In this document: piece after piece, positions 12,701 through 22,383 of the stretch
Numbering within the stretch: position 1 is the first letter of the stretch
Layout of the letters: every line of letters starts with the position of its first letter
NCBI GenBank assembly: GCA_038277395.1
Contig: CM076191.1
Coordinates: 180,652,552-180,716,551, forward strand
Length of the DNA: 64,000 nt
Direction: 5' to 3'
DNA from: Dryocosmus kuriphilus
Lineage: Eukaryota > Arthropoda > Insecta > Hymenoptera > Cynipidae
Notes under the pieces: model-generated
Database searches by the model: none
What the model was told of the DNA's origin: nothing
What the model saw: only the letters and a program-made list of their open reading frames with translations
Made by a program: the position numbers and the translations under genes

Positions 12701-13219
12701 GGAAGAGGGGTTTTGAGAAAAATCGAACAGGATTGCCAGATGGATTGGCAGAAGATAGACAAATCCAGCTACTGCCCATACTACAGCAAAATTAAGAAGG
12801 GGGTCGAAAGAGAGGAATACTGGGACGCGAGGGAAATCAAGGGCAGAGAAAAGGAGCAATGGGCTAGGATAAGGTGCGGAAATGTGGGCAAGGCCGGGAA
12901 TAAAGGATACAAGGACAATTGCCTCTGTCGACTATGCGGGGAGAAGAAAGAAGACACTGAGCATATCTGGAAATGCGAAAAAGCAAGGCAACTGATCAAG
13001 GGAGAGACTGTCCAAGCAGTGGACGAATGGCTGGCGACGGGTAGAGGATCGAATTCACCAGATCTCTTGGATCGATTATGTCAAAAACTAACTGAAAACC
13101 CGATCCCTGAGGTGTGTAGATACGCGAGGGAGTTTGAAAGACTGACTAGGGAGAAATGTAAAAAAGAGTGTGAGGCCTGCGAGAGATTATCGGAAAGTGA
13201 TGTCGGAGTGGTTCGGTAG
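9677..13219 (+). CDS. LINE ORF2: AP endonuclease-reverse transcriptase
   Basis: Intact frame of about 1,180 residues. The first ATG is at 9677; the frame is open a little further upstream, and ORF1 overlaps it by about 53 bp in another frame. The N-terminal AP-endonuclease shows VTWNISG, LQETWL, LLGDWNARVG and SDHLPV, which supply the catalytic Asn, Glu, Asp and His positions. The reverse transcriptase follows: NYRGVSLLD, QAGFRKKRSTRDHIF, FIDFKKAFDTVDR (motif A), RGVRQGCPMSPTLFNI (motif B) and FADDLAII (motif C). A C-terminal zinc-knuckle CxxC-x8-HxxxC (CRLCGEKKEDTEHIWKC) lies near 12930-12975. The enzyme nicks the target and primes cDNA synthesis there. All catalytic motifs look functional. 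Confidence 0.93.
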   Translation: MRRKKDLVPSFFGPGTTKGIRGVTWNISGSSKVRQTWDFLKEFDIIILQETWLAKDREDQFVKNLDREFTWVAKSANKVHKKGRAKGGHLIGIKKSWVGGKWESEEWDYGIVLFNNKLRCESKRIKFVSVYNNEGISKVQGSLSKVIEKANRNNECLILLGDWNARVGRVTEESLDVQDESDLEFLRESEDEVLNAEGKKLLNICEEYGLKILNGCTQGDKEGKFTHICDTGGSVLDLIILKEDEGVNPILEIKIETRIESDHLPVTFQLYYDGGEPQEDPGQKEGRNSKKGEKLLWDEEKAGDYRKKMEDLWKEKGESFIVHERWESIIKNIKKAAREVGMIRKEGGMHKTGNIGTEWFDKDCREQRKKVWEALKVYLRTKKGSDRDNLTSEKHKLRKLYKDKKEQRRETNWKEVESSRKSGDFWKAIRKFRPRRKGKAKGNEINPERWKIHFQKLLEEKEGRQQAHHDDSREGRAQTDQTEAEIKRRVGEAQDREQPDEDEEALNGRIEFGEFCDCVKKMKKGKAPGEDGVAIEFILGMPEVWAREMQEVINELWMQGEVIKGWETARIVPIYKSGDENDTENYRGVSLLDLGYKILTAVMDSRLREWIEKKKLIKESQAGFRKKRSTRDHIFVLNSLINNKLKKKKGKLYVGFIDFKKAFDTVDREILFEKLRKLGIRGRMLEMIQSIYRNTLNEVITSEGISEGFKTERGVRQGCPMSPTLFNILLDDIDNEWTSKNEGGTVIGKTKVFTLKFADDLAIIADFYDGLREMLKSLERYVDRNKLEVNVKKTKVMVFKKGGRKKIEEKFEYKRKNLEIVDRFKYLGFWFSSGGSFNKHLAALAGKAQKSINAAWGVMRRSGINSLKRRLYLLDVLAKAGALYGVEIWGWGRREEVEKVQGRYIKMIMGLDKNTPAYIWKMESGRRSAEIETRRRASNYLYEIMEMEEDRLPKICLREEIRGWINGDPSAWGRELSKALEEVGDGETLRMIWESRNLGNLEEVSRNLGRGVLRKIEQDCQMDWQKIDKSSYCPYYSKIKKGVEREEYWDAREIKGREKEQWARIRCGNVGKAGNKGYKDNCLCRLCGEKKEDTEHIWKCEKARQLIKGETVQAVDEWLATGRGSNSPDLLDRLCQKLTENPIPEVCRYAREFERLTREKCKKECEACERLSESDVGVVR

Positions 13220-13344
13220 GTTATCGTAGCAACGTGCAATTGTATAGAACTATATAATGAGCTTTCAGCTGATGAGTGTACAATTTAAAGTATGAATTAG
13301 GTTAAGAATATCTGTAAAAACACACAACTGTGTATATTTGGAAG

Positions 13345-13346
13345 AA

Positions 13347-13390
<44 letters not shown>
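13345..13390 (+). repeat. (AT)n microsatellite tail of the LINE
   Basis: An uninterrupted TA-dinucleotide tract follows 'gaagaaataaa' at the LINE 3' end and merges with the target-site duplication. Confidence 0.9.
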
Positions 13391-13393
<3 letters not shown>

Positions 13394-13413
13394 TATTTTT
13401 CTTGTGGCACCTG

Positions 13414-13600
13414 CCCAGATAGCACAACTAACCGCAAATTGAGGTTAAGTTGGAGAGCAACTTTCCGTTAATCTACTGCCGCAATCGGACAACAACTTGA
13501 CGGTAACAGTTGTAAATTCTGAAGTTGACGTAAAGTTGGCTTAAAGTTGACGAAAAAAGTTGATCACCAACTAGCTGAACTACAACTCTGGCTATCTGGG
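13414..13600. mobile_element. Small MITE with CCCAGATAGC termini
   Basis: The sequence begins CCCAGATAGC and ends GCTATCTGGG, a perfect 10-bp inverted terminus on a 187-bp unit with no coding capacity. It contains several 'aacttgacg/aagttg' blocks. It abuts and truncates the right end of family A copy 1. The family assignment is open. Confidence 0.6.
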
Positions 13601-13701
13601 TGCCTGCGAATCCACTGATCATCTTTCTGAATCAGAATGGTGTGTTTGAATCGGTATCCTAAATTTAAATAACTTTAATCTGCTAATTCCGATTCAGACG
13701 T

Positions 13702-14920
13702 ACACTACCGCTTACGAGTATTGCCCACCCCAGAGCTAAAATTAGTGAAAATTCAAAGTTTTGTATCATTGTCAAAAATAGATGCGATTTTAAAAATTCA
13801 AACGCAGTTTTAAAGAGAAAAGCAAGGCCTTTCAAGTCCCGTTGGTTTAAAAAAAAATGTTGATAATTATGTTTTTAACACTGAAAAAGCAAAACAAAAA
13901 TTTTCTTATTTTTTTTGCCCGCAAAAAAACGTCTGTCATTTTTGAAGGACTCGATGGATTTAAAAATGATCAGGTGAAAAAGATGCGTATTTTTCTCCTC
14001 TTTAAAATACGTGCAGCAAAACTCATTTTCATTGAGCCGTTTTAAAGTTATGTCGATTTTAGTGAAAAAAATCACCTTTTTTCAAGTTTCATTATCTCCG
14101 AATCTATGCACTGTAGAAAAAAAAAACTTCAGAGAGAAAAAATGTTCGTTTTTACATATAGAATAAGTATTTACTAATAAAATTTAAATTTGGAAAAACA
14201 ATTTTTTTTCCATTTTTACCTGTTGTATACTATACTTACATGTTACATGTATTTTCAATGGAACTTTTTTAATATTCATAATATACGTAAACAAATGTAA
14301 AGAAATTTCATAAAAGTAATTGATATTATTTATAAATATAAACAAATTTAAAGAATAATATTTTTAATCACATTAAAATTTTTTAAATAAAGAACAGTAT
14401 AACAGGTAAAAATGGAAAAAAAATTGTTTTTCCAAATTTAAATTTTATTAGTAAATACTTATTCTATATGTAAAAACGAACATTTTTTCTCTCTGAAGTT
14501 TTTTTTCTACAGTGCATAGATTCGGAGATAATGAAACTTGAAAAAAGGTGATTTTTTTCACTAAAATCGACATAACTTTAAGACGGCTCGATAAAAATGA
14601 GATTTGCTGCACGCATTTTAAAGAGGAGAAAAATACGCATCTTTTTCACTTGATCATTTTTAAATCCATCGAGTCCTTCAAAAATGGCAGACGTTTTTTT
14701 TGCGGGCAAAAAAATAAGAAAATTTTTGTTTTATTTTTGCAGTGTAAAAAACATAATTATCAACATTTTTTTAAAAGACCAACGGGACTTGAAAGGCCTT
14801 GCTTTTTTCTTTAAAACTGCGTTTGAATTTTTAAAATCCATCTATTTTTGACAATGATAAAAAACTTTGAATTTTCACTAATTTTAGCTCAGGTGGGCAA
14901 TACTAATTGAGCGGTAGTGT
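13702..14920. mobile_element. Foldback element, family B, near-perfect 1.2 kb palindrome
   Basis: The left arm (13702 to about 14270) and right arm (about 14350-14920) are reverse complements with few differences. They begin ACACTACCGCTTA and end with the complement GCGGTAGTGT. Matching inner blocks include 'caaggcctttcaagtcccg', 'catcgagtccttcaaaaat' and the A/T-rich 'tttttccatttttacctgt'. The centre is an A+T-rich spacer. The open frames on each strand mirror one another and follow from the palindrome. A 180-bp piece of this family reappears at 16462-16641. Confidence 0.85.
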
Positions 14921-16117
14921 AAATCACAAAAATTCCGATTGAAAAAAATTTTTTGCAATCTTTTCCGACATTTTCGAATCAGAAATTTTTGACGCAATGT
15001 TTCCATATTTCCCACAAAATTTAAAAATTTTAAATTAATGCGCGAGTAAATCAAATTATATACCTTGCAAAAATGGTAAAAACTCGATTGATTACACAAG
15101 GAGGAATAAATCTTATCTATTAAGTATACCATAAAGGTAACATAGTACTTAAAAGCCTTATAATAAAAGCCTTATAAAAAAATATATATACTGCACAGTG
15201 GTTCAAAATTGGATTTTTGCGGACAAATCAGTCTATAAGTCACAATTTTTGTTCAATTCAGATGTTCATTTTTTTACATTCTCATCAGAGAAGGTATTAG
15301 ATTTAGGTAAAATTTGACCCCCCCCCCCCCCCCCCCCGTTTTCATCGAATCTCCACGTTTTGAGACTCCCTGAGTCAGAAAAAACGGTTTTTACGACGGT
15401 GTCTGTCTGTCGTTGTTGTCGTCGTCTGTGGGCGCGATAACTTTTTAAGGACTTATCGGATTGGATTGCGCTTTGGCACACTTCTTTAAAGCGTAAAAAG
15501 AAAAACTGTTTTTACAAAATCAAAAAATCGATTTTCCGGCTAAACTATGCGAGATGCACAAAATACACATACAACCAAAATTGTTCGTCTCAAAAAAATC
15601 TACAAATTTTGTCTTAACCCGTTTTTTAATAAAATGCACGGTTTTTGTTTTAATAGAAAAAACGTTGTTAAAAATAAAGAACTGTGGTTTCCCGCCAAAA
15701 TATTCAAGATACAAAAAAATGGTAAAGAACAAAGTTGTTCAACTCAAAAAGATCTACAAATTTTGTTTTAACCGTTTTTTGTTCAAATGCACGGGTTTGC
15801 TTTTAATCGAGAAAACGCTATTAAAAAATCAAAAATTCAAATTTCCCGCTCTCTATAATTTTTTTGTAAAATCGCATAGTTTTTGAGTTATTCGTGAAAT
15901 ATGATATTAAATATAAAGATATCCACTTTGCAGCAAAATTATGCAAGATATGAGAAAATATGAACGAGCAGAATTTTCCACCTTGGAAAAACCTACAAAT
16001 TTTATTTATAATACTCATTGTTTTACTTTTAGGAATAGAAAACCTGCATTGTGAAAATTTGGAAAATCACAAAAGAACTTTACTAATCTACAATGGATTT
16101 AAAAAAAAATTAACTGT

Positions 16118-16735
16118 CGAGCGCGAAGCGCGAGTGTCGTGATGAGAATTTATTCCTTAAGGGCGATAGAGCCTTAAGCAAAATAATGTCTTTTGTAATT
16201 TTTAATAAAATTCAAATTTAATAATACCATTAAAAGCAAGTGTTTCGAAAACTTGCGAAAAGTGTTCTGAAAAGTGCGAGGACCAAAAACACTCGATCGC
16301 AAAGCGCGAGGTTTAAATATATCCGAGCGCGAAGCGCGACGACCACTAGTTTTCTTTATAATTTTTAATAAAATTCAAATTTAATAATTTTATTAAAAGC
16401 AGGTCTTTTGAAAACTTCAGATCCATGAGTAACGAAAACCGAGCACGAAGTGCGAAAAAGATGAAAAAAGGTGATTTTTTTCACTAAAATCGACATAACC
16501 TTAAAACGGCTTGATAAAAATGAGTTTTGCTGCACGCACTTTAAAGAGGAGAAAATACGCATCTTTTTCACTTGATCATTTTTAAATCCATCGAGTCCTT
16601 CAAAAATGGCAGACGTTTTTTTGCGGGCAAAAAAAATAAGAGGTTCAAAAATATCGGAGCGCGAAGCGCGACGACTATCAGGTCGCGCGCCCCAAGGCGC
16701 GCGATGAGAATGTGCCCGCGAGGCAGGCAGATTTT
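16118..16735 (+). repeat. GC-rich GAA-triloop hairpin modules in family D
   Basis: Short stems closed by GAA recur: GCGC-GAA-GCGC at 16120-16132, 16326-16337 and 16658-16669, and GCAC-GAA-GTGC at 16443-16453. The last keeps the stem with changes on both sides. Others are CTTAAGG..CCTTAAG at 16155-16177 and GCGCGCCCCAAGGCGCGC at 16685-16702. They stand out against very A+T-rich surroundings. Function is unknown. Confidence 0.6.
16462..16641. repeat. Family B arm fragment inside family D copy 1
   Basis: This segment closely matches the right arm of the 13702-14920 foldback (about 14540-14722), including 'catcgagtccttcaaaaat' and 'cgacataacctt'. It is absent from the equivalent place in family D copy 2. 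Confidence 0.75.
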
Positions 16736-17099
16736 TTTTATTAAAGCTAAATAAATTCTCCAGTGATTCCTCGAGGCCGCTTTTTGATTTTTTGTTTTTA
16801 CAAAATTCTGCGTGAACAACAAAGTACAAAAAATATTTTCAGAAAAAACATTATTCTAACCCGTAAAAAATGATTTTTGTTAATTGAATATCAAGTAAAA
16901 TCAATGCATTAGCAATTACGCTACGTAAATATTGGATTTGACGAGTAACTTAAGTCTATGTTTTACCTCAAAGTGACTGAGATTTTCTATTTTTTATAAT
17001 TACATTTTCAATCAGAAAAAAAATATTTTGTGGCTCAAAATTACTGAAGTTTGTTATAAGAGTGTCAGTAACAATATCTTTACAAAAATTAAGAATTTA

Positions 17100-17910
17100 T
17101 ATTGTTATAAACAAATTTTGTAATTTCCAAAAAAAGTTAAATTTTCAACTAAAAAATATGAATTATCAACTAAAAATGTAATAGATGAAATTTTTAACTA
17201 AAAAGCTTAATTTTAAAACCACAAATAGTTTAATTTTTAACCATCAAAAATTAACTTTTAACCAAAATATTTTAATTTTCCGTGAAAAATTTACATTTAA
17301 AAAAAATGAATTTTTAATACACAAAAGTTATACTTTCAACAACGAAAAATTAATTCTTACGGGGATGGTTTAATTTTTTACCTGAAAAAGACCAATTTTT
17401 AAGAAAATAGTTGAATTGTCAAACTAAAAAAAGGAAAAGAATTTTCGAACAAAAATATAACAGTTAAATTTTCAACCAATAAAGATGAATTCTATAATAA
17501 AAATGTTATGGGTGACTTTTGAAAACAAAAAGAAAACGATTATTTTTCAAAGAAGGAAATTAATTTTTAATAAAAATAATTATATTTTTAGCAACAGAAA
17601 ATTCAGTTTCAATGGAATAGTTTAATTTTTAATAAAATTGTTGAGTTTAAACCCAAGAAAGATGAATTCAAAAATTTTATTTTCGACTAAAAATGAATTT
17701 TTAATTCTCAAACCAGAATGCAATATTTGACTTTTGAACCTAAAATATTATTTTTCAGCTAAAAATAGTTGAATTATCAACCGCAGAAAAAGGAATTTTC
17801 AACAAACAATAGTAAATTCTCAATAAGAAAAGTAGTTCAATTATCAATCAAACAGTTGAATTTTCAACAAAAAATGATGATTTCTGAACCAAAAATGAAA
17901 GAAATGACGA
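17100..17910 (+). repeat. Degenerate 'aattttcaaccaaaaa' array
   Basis: A run of imperfect 12-20 bp units of the type 'gaattttcaacaaaaatag' with no constant period. Similar arrays lie at 25255-25410, 29540-29700, 42760-43135 and 59700-60640, the last two in reverse orientation. Non-coding. Confidence 0.7.
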
Positions 17911-18590
17911 ACTGCAGTAATTCTAAGCCAGAAAATATATTTTTTTAATATTTAAAATGTCAAATTTGAGTATTTGTTCATAACATTTATTTATAATAAT
18001 GACAATACTTATTTTCTGAGAACGTTTTCTTACTGGTTGACACTTTCATAGCAAATCTCAGTAATTTCAAGACAAAAAATACTTTCTTTCTACCTGAAAA
18101 TGTCAAATTCGAGTATACGTTTATAAAATTTGTTTATAACAGTAATAATTCCTAACTTTTGTCAATGCTTTGTTACCAGAGAACACTTTCATAATAAAGT
18201 TCAGCAATTATAGTTAAGGGAAAAATTTGCCCGTCTTAAAATGGCACACTAGAGTAATTGTTTACAAAACTTGTTTATAGCAATTAAGTTAATCATCAAA
18301 TCCATTATTTACGTAGCGTAATTGCTAATGCATTGATTTTACTTGATATTTCGTTAACACAAATCAGTTTTTCCAGGCTAGAATAATGTTTATTCTAAAA
18401 GCAATATTTTTTCTACTTTTGTTATTAACACGGATATTTGTACACGCAAAAAATCAAAAATTGGCTTCAAGGGATCACTGGGGAATTTATTCAGCTTTAA
18501 TTAAAAAAAATAATAAACGTATGAATTAGAAAAAAATTGTGGTCTGTAGACTGATTTGTCTGCAAAAATCCAATTCTGAAGCACTGTGTA

Positions 18591-19836
18591 CTGGAGTAAG
18601 CTTTTGTAATAATCTAATCATAACAAAGTTTTGCATATTATCTACAAAATATTTTTAATCGTAATATTAATTATCAATATACAGATTGTAAATTAAACAA
18701 TAATAAAATATGCTGTAACAAGATCTCCTTTTTCTTTTCACTCCGTTCAGCGTTGGATTTTCTGCAGATTGATCTCCTTTTAAATTTTGATTAGAGATCA
18801 AAAGGGAAAAGGCACTGGGCAGTAAATGAGTCGTTGCTTTTTATATCTCGACATTCCCTTTTTTGTTATGGATCCGGCAAGTAGCACCATTGGCGAGATT
18901 CATCTTATCATCTCATGCAAGAACGAGCGGATTGGTACGCAAAAATTCATTTATTTTGTAGCATTTTATGAACACGAAGACACTTATACCCATACCTACG
19001 AACCACTCTTAAATAATATAATCTATGCCTAGATTCTTGCACGAGATGAACCTTGCTTGTCGAATTCAAAGATTCTGCGAGTAAACACGATTTGTCCGAA
19101 TATTACAAATATCGTTATTAGACACTATAATATAAATCCTTAGACATAGGATTGTAAATTATGTATCGCTACTATACAAAGAAGCTCACTCAGCGCGGTT
19201 TTTGTTTTTCCCCAGAAACTCTTGAGTTAAGATTCCCCATTTTCTTAGCGACGTCACCAATTTTCATTTTATAACAACCATGGGTTAAAAAACTTTGGCA
19301 GCCTATATGGCCTACATGGGCACGCGCGATCTTCTCGACTTTATATTTACTCTACAACGCAATATTAAATATTTTACTCTCAAAACATATAAAAATAATA
19401 ATACTAAGTCTGAGTTACCTAACAATCCTGCATGCATCGAGCGAAAAAAAATTGGACACTTTCGCTCGCTCTCGGAGAAATGGTCGACAACCCTTCTCTT
19501 GTTTACACATTCAGCAGACGATTTTACATCTGCAATTTGCTTCGTTAACAGAAGTAATCACTCGACTGAGCCATTGTCTGTAAAACAGTGGTTATGTACA
19601 ATGTAGTGTATATAGTCAAAATATCGATAGAAATATCAGTGAATCAGTTCCTTTCGTTCGTTCTTGCGCATCAAACTTTTCCGTAAAATTCTAATTGTAT
19701 AATAGGCGCTAAAATTCGATCCAGTTGAAAAATTAGTACTAGAAAAACCCTATATTTCCCTGACGTAGATCGGAGCCCAGCTCATCGCTTAGCGCAACGA
19801 CAAAATGCGTTTAAATTGTACCATGGCGCGTAACAC
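18591..19836. other. Unresolved stretch, no gene recognised
   Basis: It contains a moderately complex segment (18720-19620) with a short inverted pair around 'catctcatgcaagaac' (18912) and 'gattcttgcacgagatg' (19031). An open frame at 19295-19606 has no recognisable domain or codon signal. It may be the remains of a small element. Confidence 0.35.
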
Positions 19837-20115
19837 GCCCAGGAAAAAAAAGCGATTGAATGGAAATGTATACATATACAGCCATCACCGATCCAGCCAA
19901 ATCTCTTTGAATTTTTTTTTCAGTTTTTTTTAATCAGACGAGTTCTTCACATTTCAGATACTCAGCCGGTAAATATTCCGATTAAAAAAAAAAACTAAAA
20001 AATAATTTGCCTGAATTGGTGGTATCTGTATGGTGACTGATTGAAATGACGTGAATCGGCATTCTTAAATTCTCCGATTCAAATAAATTTCCATTCAATC
20101 GATTTTTTTCTGGGC
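19837..20115. mobile_element. MITE with about 30-bp inverted termini
   Basis: The left end 'gcccagg..gcgattgaatgg' is mirrored by 'ccattcaatcga..ctgggc' at the right. The inner parts also pair loosely ('tgattgaaatgacg', 'cagccatcaccgatc'). It is about 280 bp with no coding capacity. Confidence 0.65.
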
Positions 20116-20592
20116 AAACCCTATTTTAACACTTTTTCTTTTCTCTACGGTATGTCAATCGCTTTATAATACTTTGGCAACGTGCATTCTGAAGAAAATT
20201 GGCAACCAGACATATTCTTCCATTTTCACACATTCTTTGCGAATTTTTTCATGGCTTTTTTATCTGCACGATTAAAACGTAGAAGTTTGAAGTTATCGCG
20301 CAATTTTCTCCTATAAACGACTTTTTCAAGACATTCTTTTGATTAATAAATTTTTTACAAATCCGTAGTACCTTTCACACTATTTTATAAGTACATGCAA
20401 AATTTTTCAATTGAAAAACAAAGATTACTCTTACAAAGTTGAAAATTATTTCTAAGCTATGTACAATATATTATCCTTTGTGTCTGTAACTTTTGAAAAA
20501 AACATTATCTTGATATAGTTAATATAAAAATAGTTTTTTCAACATTGATAATGATGTAATAATTAACGTCACATTAAAACTTGGGTGACACA
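20116..20592. other. A+T-rich DNA, nothing recognised
   Basis: No gene or clear repeat is visible between the MITE and the next transposon. Confidence 0.4.
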
Positions 20593-22383
20593 GTTCCGCT
20601 GAAATGACGTCAACCCAAAGGTACGAATACCAACACAATTTTTCTTGACTTTTTTATATGGAATGCCTTACAACTATATTCGTATAAAAAATAAATTTTT
20701 AATTTAAAAAAAATCAAGTTTTACGTTTTCCTCAAAAACGAAGCGAGATATGAAAGGAAGACAAAAGAGCCAAATCGTTCCTTGGAAAAATTTTTTATAA
20801 AAGAACCTCCTTACAATTTTTTTATCTCACTTCATTTTTTGAAGAACTTAATTTTTCGTTTTTAAGAGGCAAAAATTGGTTTTTTACAGTTTTATACGAG
20901 AGAAAAAATTCGAACAGATAAATATTATGATTCGAGTTGTCTAAAAACAGTATTATATTCTAAAGATGTAATTGATTTATGATAAGAAGTTTTTAGTGTT
21001 AAAAAACATGTGGGTATGAGCTCATTCCTAAATTTTGTTCTTAAAATATTCATATCGAGAACCAGAAAGTTAGTAAGAGGGGCTTTTTAAAGAAATGTTT
21101 TAAAGAAATTTTCCAAGGAACAATTCTGGTCTCTCGATTTTTGTTCATATCTCGCTTCGCTATCGAGCAAAACTGAAAATTTCGATTTTTTGAAATTAAA
21201 AATGGTTTTTTCAAAAACGGCTCTGGCAAATATTTTTCTTTCTATCGGAAAAGGAAAAGGAACATCGATCTACTTGAGTGCATTGTTTATATGTAACTCC
21301 ATCTAAAAAATTGTCAATGAAAAGATTCTCTAGTATCTTCCTCAATTTTGTTGAGCCGGGACAATTACTGCATACTCCAAAGTAGCAGTCATTCGTTGGT
21401 GGTTGACAATAAAAATTTTCATGCAATCCCGATATGAAGATAACGGTTAACTTTCATCTTCAAGTTTCAGTTTTCCAAGTTTTGCACCATGAAATAAAAG
21501 TTTTAAATTATTATGAATAAGACAAACACATACCACGTGAGTACCAGATGCACTGGCAAGAACACATTCAGGTGTCTTATACTTGCAAATTTTGAGAAAC
21601 CTACTTTTTTGAATGGATATTTTTCTTTAAACAAATAATAAATTTCGGTTAGGTTACCTAATATTAACCGTTTTTGTTCCTGCACTCGATGACCACTTTC
21701 ATGAACAGATTTATATTCTTTTTTACCGGGTAATTTTCTAGTGACATCTTGATTTCTAAAAAACTCTTGAATTTTGTCTTCAGTAGTTTTTAACAATGGA
21801 TGCCCTTTCTTTTGTTCAGGAGTGAATAAAATGCCGTCTTGTTTTACTTTTTGTTTCACTTTTTTTACCACGTATGTTGATGCTTCAAAAATATTAACAT
21901 TTTTTTCTGTTGACCAAGTTGATGGTAAGACAGAATTTGTAATTTCTCACTCGATTTGCTGGTACTATCAATTTTTTTTAACTGCATTATCATTTCTTTT
22001 CCAGTAAATTCTAGGATACCGTCAATGATTGAATTTTTATCGTCAATCGTGTCAAAAGTATTATCCATGACATATTTAAAGCATAATTTTAATTTGGATT
22101 TCATGTCACGATATTTTAGTTGGGCATAAGTATTTGATCGATCTAAATCTTTTTTATTAATGGGAGATAAACTAATCAATTTGGCAACAGTATTAAGATG
22201 ATCGAGATGAACTTCATTTAGAGTAAAATTTTTACTTGTTGAACCGCAAATTTCAGATGTAGAAGTTCCTTCCTTCCTATTTTCCTTTCCATCGGAAAAT
22301 AGCTGTAAGACAATCCCAGATACAAAGTCAAGAAAAACATTACTGGTATTCGCACTTTTAGGTTGAAGTCATTTCAACGGAAC
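20593..22383. mobile_element. DNA transposon relic with matching inverted termini
   Basis: The left terminus at 20593-20620 and the reverse complement of 22356-22383 agree at most positions. Both start GTTCCG, then C/T, then TGAAATGAC, then G/T, then TCAACC. They bracket a single degraded coding region on the minus strand (21211-22365). The size, about 1.8 kb with one gene, suits a cut-and-paste element. Target-site duplications are not clear (flanks caca and cacg). The superfamily is not assigned. Confidence 0.6.
21211..22365 (-). pseudogene. Transposon ORF, FSKF / IHNN / CPG-type protein, frameshifted
   Basis: Translated right to left, conserved blocks appear in alternating frames: KDLDRSNTYAQLKYRDM, then LPSTWSTEKNVN, then DGILFTPEQKKG and KLPGKKEYKSV, then EKYPFKKVGFSKFASIR. 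After a shift at about 21578 come PECVLASASGTHVVCVCLIH and later FGVCSNCPGSTKLRKIL with VTYKQ. This block order matches a transposon-associated protein family found in insects and cnidarians (LRPK..GTH.VCVC.IHQN..CPG). I know it only as uncharacterised. At least three frameshifts and a TAA near 21446 make it a pseudogene. Cys/His patterns suggest metal binding. Confidence 0.65.

Larger units (their letters stand above)
7861..13390 (+). mobile_element. Full-length non-LTR retrotransposon with target-site duplication
   Basis: The element starts at the G-run at 7861 and ends in an (AT)n tail. It is bracketed by the repeat tataggtatttttc (7847-7860 and 13388-13401), of which at least 11 bp are unambiguous target-site duplication. 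It has a GC-richer 5' UTR (7861-8082), ORF1 (8083-9729), ORF2 with AP endonuclease plus reverse transcriptase (to 13219), and a short 3' UTR. The layout fits the I/Jockey/R1 group, but I cannot fix the clade by eye. The full length, intact ORF2 and clean duplication suggest a fairly recent insertion. It landed inside family A copy 1. Confidence 0.9.
6572..13413. mobile_element. Long-inverted-repeat element, family A copy 1, split by a LINE
   Basis: Element sequence lies at 6576-7860 and resumes at 13391-13413. The left end GGACATGCGACACTAG follows a TTAA. Both ends carry the complementary block 'ctatattaccgacct'. Arms hold repeated units around 'acaaacgcaatttattg'. The centre (about 6760-7110) matches the reverse complement of the centre of the second copy at 61541-62590. 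A non-LTR retrotransposon occupies 7861-13390. The extreme right end is lost beside a small MITE at 13414. TTAA at the ends suggests a piggyBac-type non-autonomous element, but that is inference. No transposase is encoded. Confidence 0.65.
15245..16737 (+). repeat. Family D repeat, long copy 1
   Basis: It begins with 'ttacattctcatcagagaa' and a TGTCTGTCTGTCGT-type simple stretch. It then passes through repeated 'tctacaaattttgt..aacc' units and ends in GC-rich hairpin modules before 'gcaggcagattttt'. The same order is seen at 51028-52428. A 20-base C run occupies 15318-15337. No protein-coding capacity was recognised. Confidence 0.75.
15193..18590. mobile_element. Foldback element, family C, interrupted in its left arm
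   Basis: The outer arms are 15193-15240 and 18545-18590 (core 'ttggatttttgc.gacaaatcagtcta'). The arms resume at 16737-16980 and 18280-18520, sharing 'gcattagcaattacgctac' and 'agtgattcctcgaggcc'-type blocks in opposite orientation. The family D repeat (15245-16737) splits the left arm only, so it inserted after the foldback formed. The interior holds a degenerate short-repeat array (17100-17910). No protein is encoded. Confidence 0.75.

Noticed and set aside
13270..13295. CTGATGAG in the LINE 3' UTR as a hammerhead
   Set aside because: No stem II partner and no GAAA box follow at a suitable distance.
13857..14814. Small frames in both arms of foldback B and at 16365-16829
   Set aside because: The same peptide recurs because the arms are inverted copies, and it is low-complexity Lys/Phe/Ile text.
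15280..15300. CTGATGAG on the minus strand at the family D head as a hammerhead
   Set aside because: It is part of the small palindrome TTCTCATCAGAGAA, and stem II and GAAA are absent.
19295..19606. 103-codon + frame
   Set aside because: No recognisable domain and no splice partners; treated as chance in unresolved sequence.
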